DNA of 8,109 nucleotides from Candidatus Methanofastidiosia archaeon (GTDB lineage: Archaea; Methanobacteriota_B; Thermococci; Methanofastidiosales; Methanofastidiosaceae), in assembly GCA_003558335.1 (NCBI GenBank), contig PWMA01000175.1, positions 1-8,109 on the forward strand, read 5' to 3'. A program made the translations under genes and the position numbers. Positions 5,759 through 8,109 of the stretch are shown piece by piece. The first letter of the stretch is position 1. Each line of letters opens with the position of its first letter. The notes below the pieces were generated by a model. The model was not told where the DNA came from. It searched no databases and worked only from the letters and a program-made list of their open reading frames with translations.

Positions 5759-7399
5759 ATGTCAAAGGTCAAAATAACAGATACAACATTGAGGGATGCT
5801 CATCAGTCTCTTATAGCCACAAGGCTTTCAACTGATGACATGATAGATATTGTTGGCGAAATGGATAAAGTTGGTTATTATTCATTTGAGATGTGGGGCG
5901 GAGCAACTTTTGACTCTGCCATGAGGTATCTAACTGAAGATCCTTGGGATAGAATCACAAAGTTAAAAGAAGAAGCTCCAAAAACACCATTTCAGATGCT
6001 TTTGAGAGGACAAAACGTCGTTGGTTACAAACATTATCCCGATGATATCGTCTACAAGTTCGTTGAAGCATCTTTTGAGAATGGTATAGACATATTCAGG
6101 ATCTTTGATGCTCTAAATGATACTAGAAACATGGAAGTTTCAATTGAAGCTGTTAATAAAGTTGGCGGCCATTCTCAGGGAACCCTATGCTATACAATAA
6201 GTCCAGTACATACAATTGAATACTATCTTAAAAAAGCAGAAGAAATGGTAGCGCTTGATATTGATTCAATTTGCATAAAGGATATGGCAGGTTTGATTAA
6301 TCCTATGAATGCTTTTAATCTTGTCAAATCATTAAAAGAAAATCTAGATATACCTGTTTGCTTACACTCACATTGCACAAGCGGCATGGCTCCAACTAGT
6401 TACTTAAAAGCAATTGAAGCTGGAGTCGATACAATCGATACCGCAATAGGCCCTTTTTCATTTGGAACAAGTCAGCCTGGCGTAGAAACAATGTATGCAA
6501 TGCTTGAAAATACTCAATATAAATCAGATCTAGATATAGAGAGAGTCTATAAGATTGCAAACTTCTTTAAGAAGTTAATGGAAAAATACAAATCACTTCT
6601 AAGTGAAGCATCACTTACTGTAAACACTCAAATCCTTCACTTCCAGATACCAGGCGGGATGATGTCAAATTTAGTGTCTCAACTTAGGGAGCAAAATGCC
6701 GAACCAAGACTTGGAGAGATACTCAGTGAGATTCCAAAGGTAAGAAAAGAGTTGGGTTATCCACCATTGGTAACACCGTTGAGTCAAATTGTAGGGGCAC
6801 AGGCCACACTAAACGTTCTTTCTGGAGAGAGATACAAGCTAATACCCAATGAAGTTAAAAACTATGTTAAAGGATTATATGGACAGCCTGCAGCACCCAT
6901 TGATAGCGATGTTCAGAAGATCATAATTGGCGACGAAAAACCATCTTATGAAAAATCACCAGACTTAAAAAATCCTTCATATGAGAAGTTCAAAGAAGCA
7001 GTTCAAGATAAAATTGAAAAGGAAGAAGACATAATATCTTATGCACTATTTCCAGATATTGCGCTTGCATTTTTCGAGAAAAGAAAAAATCAGGTACCTA
7101 AACAAAAGATGGAATTTCAAGAAGCTGAAAAACTAAAGGAAGCTTCAAATCCAGGGATGATAGTCTCTAAAGAAAAGCCTGGGGCAGAAGTGACTTTGAG
7201 AGCACCCTTACCTGGGGCGGTACTTAAGATAGTTGGTGAAACCGGAAAACCTGTTGAAAAGGATTCAGTACTTTTTATAATATCTGCGATGAAGATGGAA
7301 AACGAGATTGTATCTCCTGCTTCTGGCATACTACAGAAAGTTTTTGTAAAGGAAGGCGACATAGTAAAGGCCGGAGATGCTCTGGCAGCAATTGCTTAG
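5759..7399 (+). CDS. pycB: Pyruvate carboxylase subunit B / oxaloacetate decarboxylase alpha-like, with biotin carrier domain
   Basis: Transfers CO2 between carboxybiotin and pyruvate to give oxaloacetate, or the reverse. In archaea it normally works with a separate biotin carboxylase, PycA, to make oxaloacetate for biosynthesis. 546 aa from ATG 5759. The TIM-barrel carboxyltransferase domain (about 4-270) shows DTTLRDAHQS with metal ligand D13, WGGATFDSAMRYL, MLLRGQN, FRIFDALND, the active-site lysine K174 in CIKDMAGL, and metal ligands H203 and H205 in LHSHCTSG. The D, K, HxH spacing matches that of OadA. A PYC/OADA conserved domain follows (about 285-455), then a charged linker and a biotinyl domain (about 475-546) with K512 in SAMKMEN, 34 residues from the end. 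No pycA or Na+-pump beta/gamma genes lie beside it, so carboxylase versus decarboxylase cannot be decided by context; PycB is favoured for an archaeon. It has a long upstream gap and appears monocistronic. Confidence 0.92.
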   Translation: MSKVKITDTTLRDAHQSLIATRLSTDDMIDIVGEMDKVGYYSFEMWGGATFDSAMRYLTEDPWDRITKLKEEAPKTPFQMLLRGQNVVGYKHYPDDIVYKFVEASFENGIDIFRIFDALNDTRNMEVSIEAVNKVGGHSQGTLCYTISPVHTIEYYLKKAEEMVALDIDSICIKDMAGLINPMNAFNLVKSLKENLDIPVCLHSHCTSGMAPTSYLKAIEAGVDTIDTAIGPFSFGTSQPGVETMYAMLENTQYKSDLDIERVYKIANFFKKLMEKYKSLLSEASLTVNTQILHFQIPGGMMSNLVSQLREQNAEPRLGEILSEIPKVRKELGYPPLVTPLSQIVGAQATLNVLSGERYKLIPNEVKNYVKGLYGQPAAPIDSDVQKIIIGDEKPSYEKSPDLKNPSYEKFKEAVQDKIEKEEDIISYALFPDIALAFFEKRKNQVPKQKMEFQEAEKLKEASNPGMIVSKEKPGAEVTLRAPLPGAVLKIVGETGKPVEKDSVLFIISAMKMENEIVSPASGILQKVFVKEGDIVKAGDALAAIA

Positions 7400-7450
7400 A
7401 AATTTATTATTTTTTCTTTAATTTAAAATAAAACAAGTTTATTTTATTTT
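7400..7450 (+). terminator. T-rich terminator region after pycB
   Basis: Directly after the TAG stop there is a six-T run followed by C and TTT (7410-7419). A 9-bp all-A/T inverted repeat follows (TAAAATAAA 7424-7432, TTTATTTTA 7438-7446), then TTTT. Archaeal RNA polymerase stops at U-rich tracts, so this probably ends the pycB transcript. The hairpin is A/T-only and weak. Confidence 0.5.
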
Positions 7451-7474
7451 CATAATATGTGATCTTCTTCCAAA

Positions 7475-7488
7475 TATATTTAAATCAT
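7475..7488 (+). promoter_or_regulatory. Candidate TATA box of cofE
   Basis: ATATTTAAATCAT includes the 10-mer TTTAAATCAT (7479-7488). A transcript from it would begin near 7505-7510 and give a leader of about 20 nt before GTG 7528. The start site is inferred. Confidence 0.45.
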
Positions 7489-7527
7489 CTAGATTTAATA
7501 ACAATTATAGATTAATTTAAACAGAGA

Positions 7528-8109
7528 GTGAATGAACTGACAGATGAAATACGAATAATCCCTGTATTTAACATACCTCTAATTAAAAAAAATGACAATC
7601 TTGCCAATATTATTTCTGAGAGAATCGAATTTCTAGAAAATGATGTTTTAGTAATCTGTGAAACAGCTGTATGTAAATCCCAAGGAAGGGTAAAAGATCT
7701 AAAAGAAATCAGTCCCACTAAAAAGGCAATTAAAATATCTAAAAAGACCGGAAAAGATCCAAGGCTTGTGCAAGTTATCCTTGATGAATCAAAAGAAGTC
7801 CTAAGAGTTGGAGAAAACGTCATAGTCGTTGAAACTAAGGACGGAAACATCTGTGCAAGTGCAGGCATAGATGTTTCTAATATCTGTGGAGATCCCTATA
7901 TAGTAGGTCTTTTGCCTGAAAATCCAGATAAAGAAGCAGAAAAGATAAGATCCTCTTTAAAAAAGATAACTGGAAAAGACATTGCTGTTATAGTCTCAGA
8001 TACTCAAGGGAGGCCCTTTAGATGCGGGGCGATCGGAGTTGCCATTGGAGTTTCTGGTATGATGCCTTTGTGGAAAAGAGCTGGAGAAAAAGATCTTTAT
8101 GGATATGAA
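7528..8109 (+). CDS. cofE: Coenzyme F420-0:L-glutamate ligase (partial, 3' end outside window)
   Basis: GTP-dependent cytoplasmic ligase that adds gamma-linked glutamate to F420-0, giving the polyglutamyl tail of coenzyme F420, the hydride carrier of methanogens and some other archaea. The first 194 codons are present; the family is about 250 aa, so roughly 50-60 residues are missing. Conserved blocks seen: VCKSQGRVKDL near 49-59, KDPRLVQVILDES, ICASAGIDVSN with probable metal ligand D115, GLLPENPDKEAEKIR, VIVSDTQGRPFRCGAIGVAIGVSG with D158, and DLYGYE at the cut edge. GTG 7528 is the only reasonable start: there is an in-frame stop at 7513-7515 and no in-frame ATG in the N-terminal part. No strong SD precedes it, only GAGAG. 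The antisense frame at 7512-7868 is a shadow. It is separated from pycB by 128 nt with its own candidate promoter. Confidence 0.93.
   Translation, partial: MNELTDEIRIIPVFNIPLIKKNDNLANIISERIEFLENDVLVICETAVCKSQGRVKDLKEISPTKKAIKISKKTGKDPRLVQVILDESKEVLRVGENVIVVETKDGNICASAGIDVSNICGDPYIVGLLPENPDKEAEKIRSSLKKITGKDIAVIVSDTQGRPFRCGAIGVAIGVSGMMPLWKRAGEKDLYGYE

Noticed and set aside
7117..7868. Minus-strand frames at 7117-7362 and 7512-7868
   Set aside because: Shadows of the biotinyl domain of pycB and of cofE, respectively.
1..8109. Mobile elements, CRISPR arrays, tRNA/rRNA genes or defence islands
   Set aside because: No transposase or integrase, regularly spaced repeats, tRNA-like cloverleaf or defence-gene motif was seen; all genes look like core archaeal genes with similar composition.

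Overview
The window looks like ordinary chromosome from an AT-rich euryarchaeote, probably a methanogen or close relative. The alanyl-tRNA synthetase is of the archaeal type, with an N-terminal zinc ribbon. The NFACT protein has the archaeal form. The last gene, cofE, makes coenzyme F420, and several genes begin with GTG or TTG. The low GC and gene content would fit a lineage such as Methanofastidiosa or Methanobacteria, but I cannot settle this from sequence alone. I see no mobile element, CRISPR array, rRNA or tRNA gene.

Layout. Positions 1-677 (minus) hold the first 225 codons of alaS, which runs off the left edge. It is divergent from an M24 metallopeptidase (750-1841, plus), and the two may share a palindromic TATA box. 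The peptidase converges on a minus-strand three-gene operon transcribed from 4890 to 1872: NFACT (Rqc2/RqcH/NEMF-like), a COG2426-type small membrane protein and a calcineurin-like phosphoesterase. The operon has a 1-nt stop/start overlap and then a 17-nt gap. Upstream of it, separated by a T-rich 36-nt gap, is an unrecognised 125-aa gene (4927-5304, minus). A 454-nt AT-rich gap then leads to pycB/oadA (5759-7399, plus), a carboxyltransferase fused to a biotin-carrier domain. A 128-nt gap follows, then cofE (7528 to the right edge, plus, partial).

How the genes relate. alaS and NFACT both belong to translation. If the archaeal NFACT acts like bacterial RqcH, it would use alanyl-tRNA made by AlaRS, so their proximity is suggestive but not proof of a link. 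PycB is an anaplerotic or decarboxylating carboxyltransferase whose biotin-carboxylase partner (PycA) is not next to it. CofE completes the glutamyl tail of F420.

The most interesting non-coding signals are two. The pycB leader contains a GC-rich GGGGCC/GGCTCC pairing that could close a three-way junction around two small hairpins. A 10-mer, TTTAAATCAT, occurs three times, each in an intergenic region upstream of a gene. No clearly new biological system is visible; the 125-aa protein and the pycB leader are the parts I would look at again.
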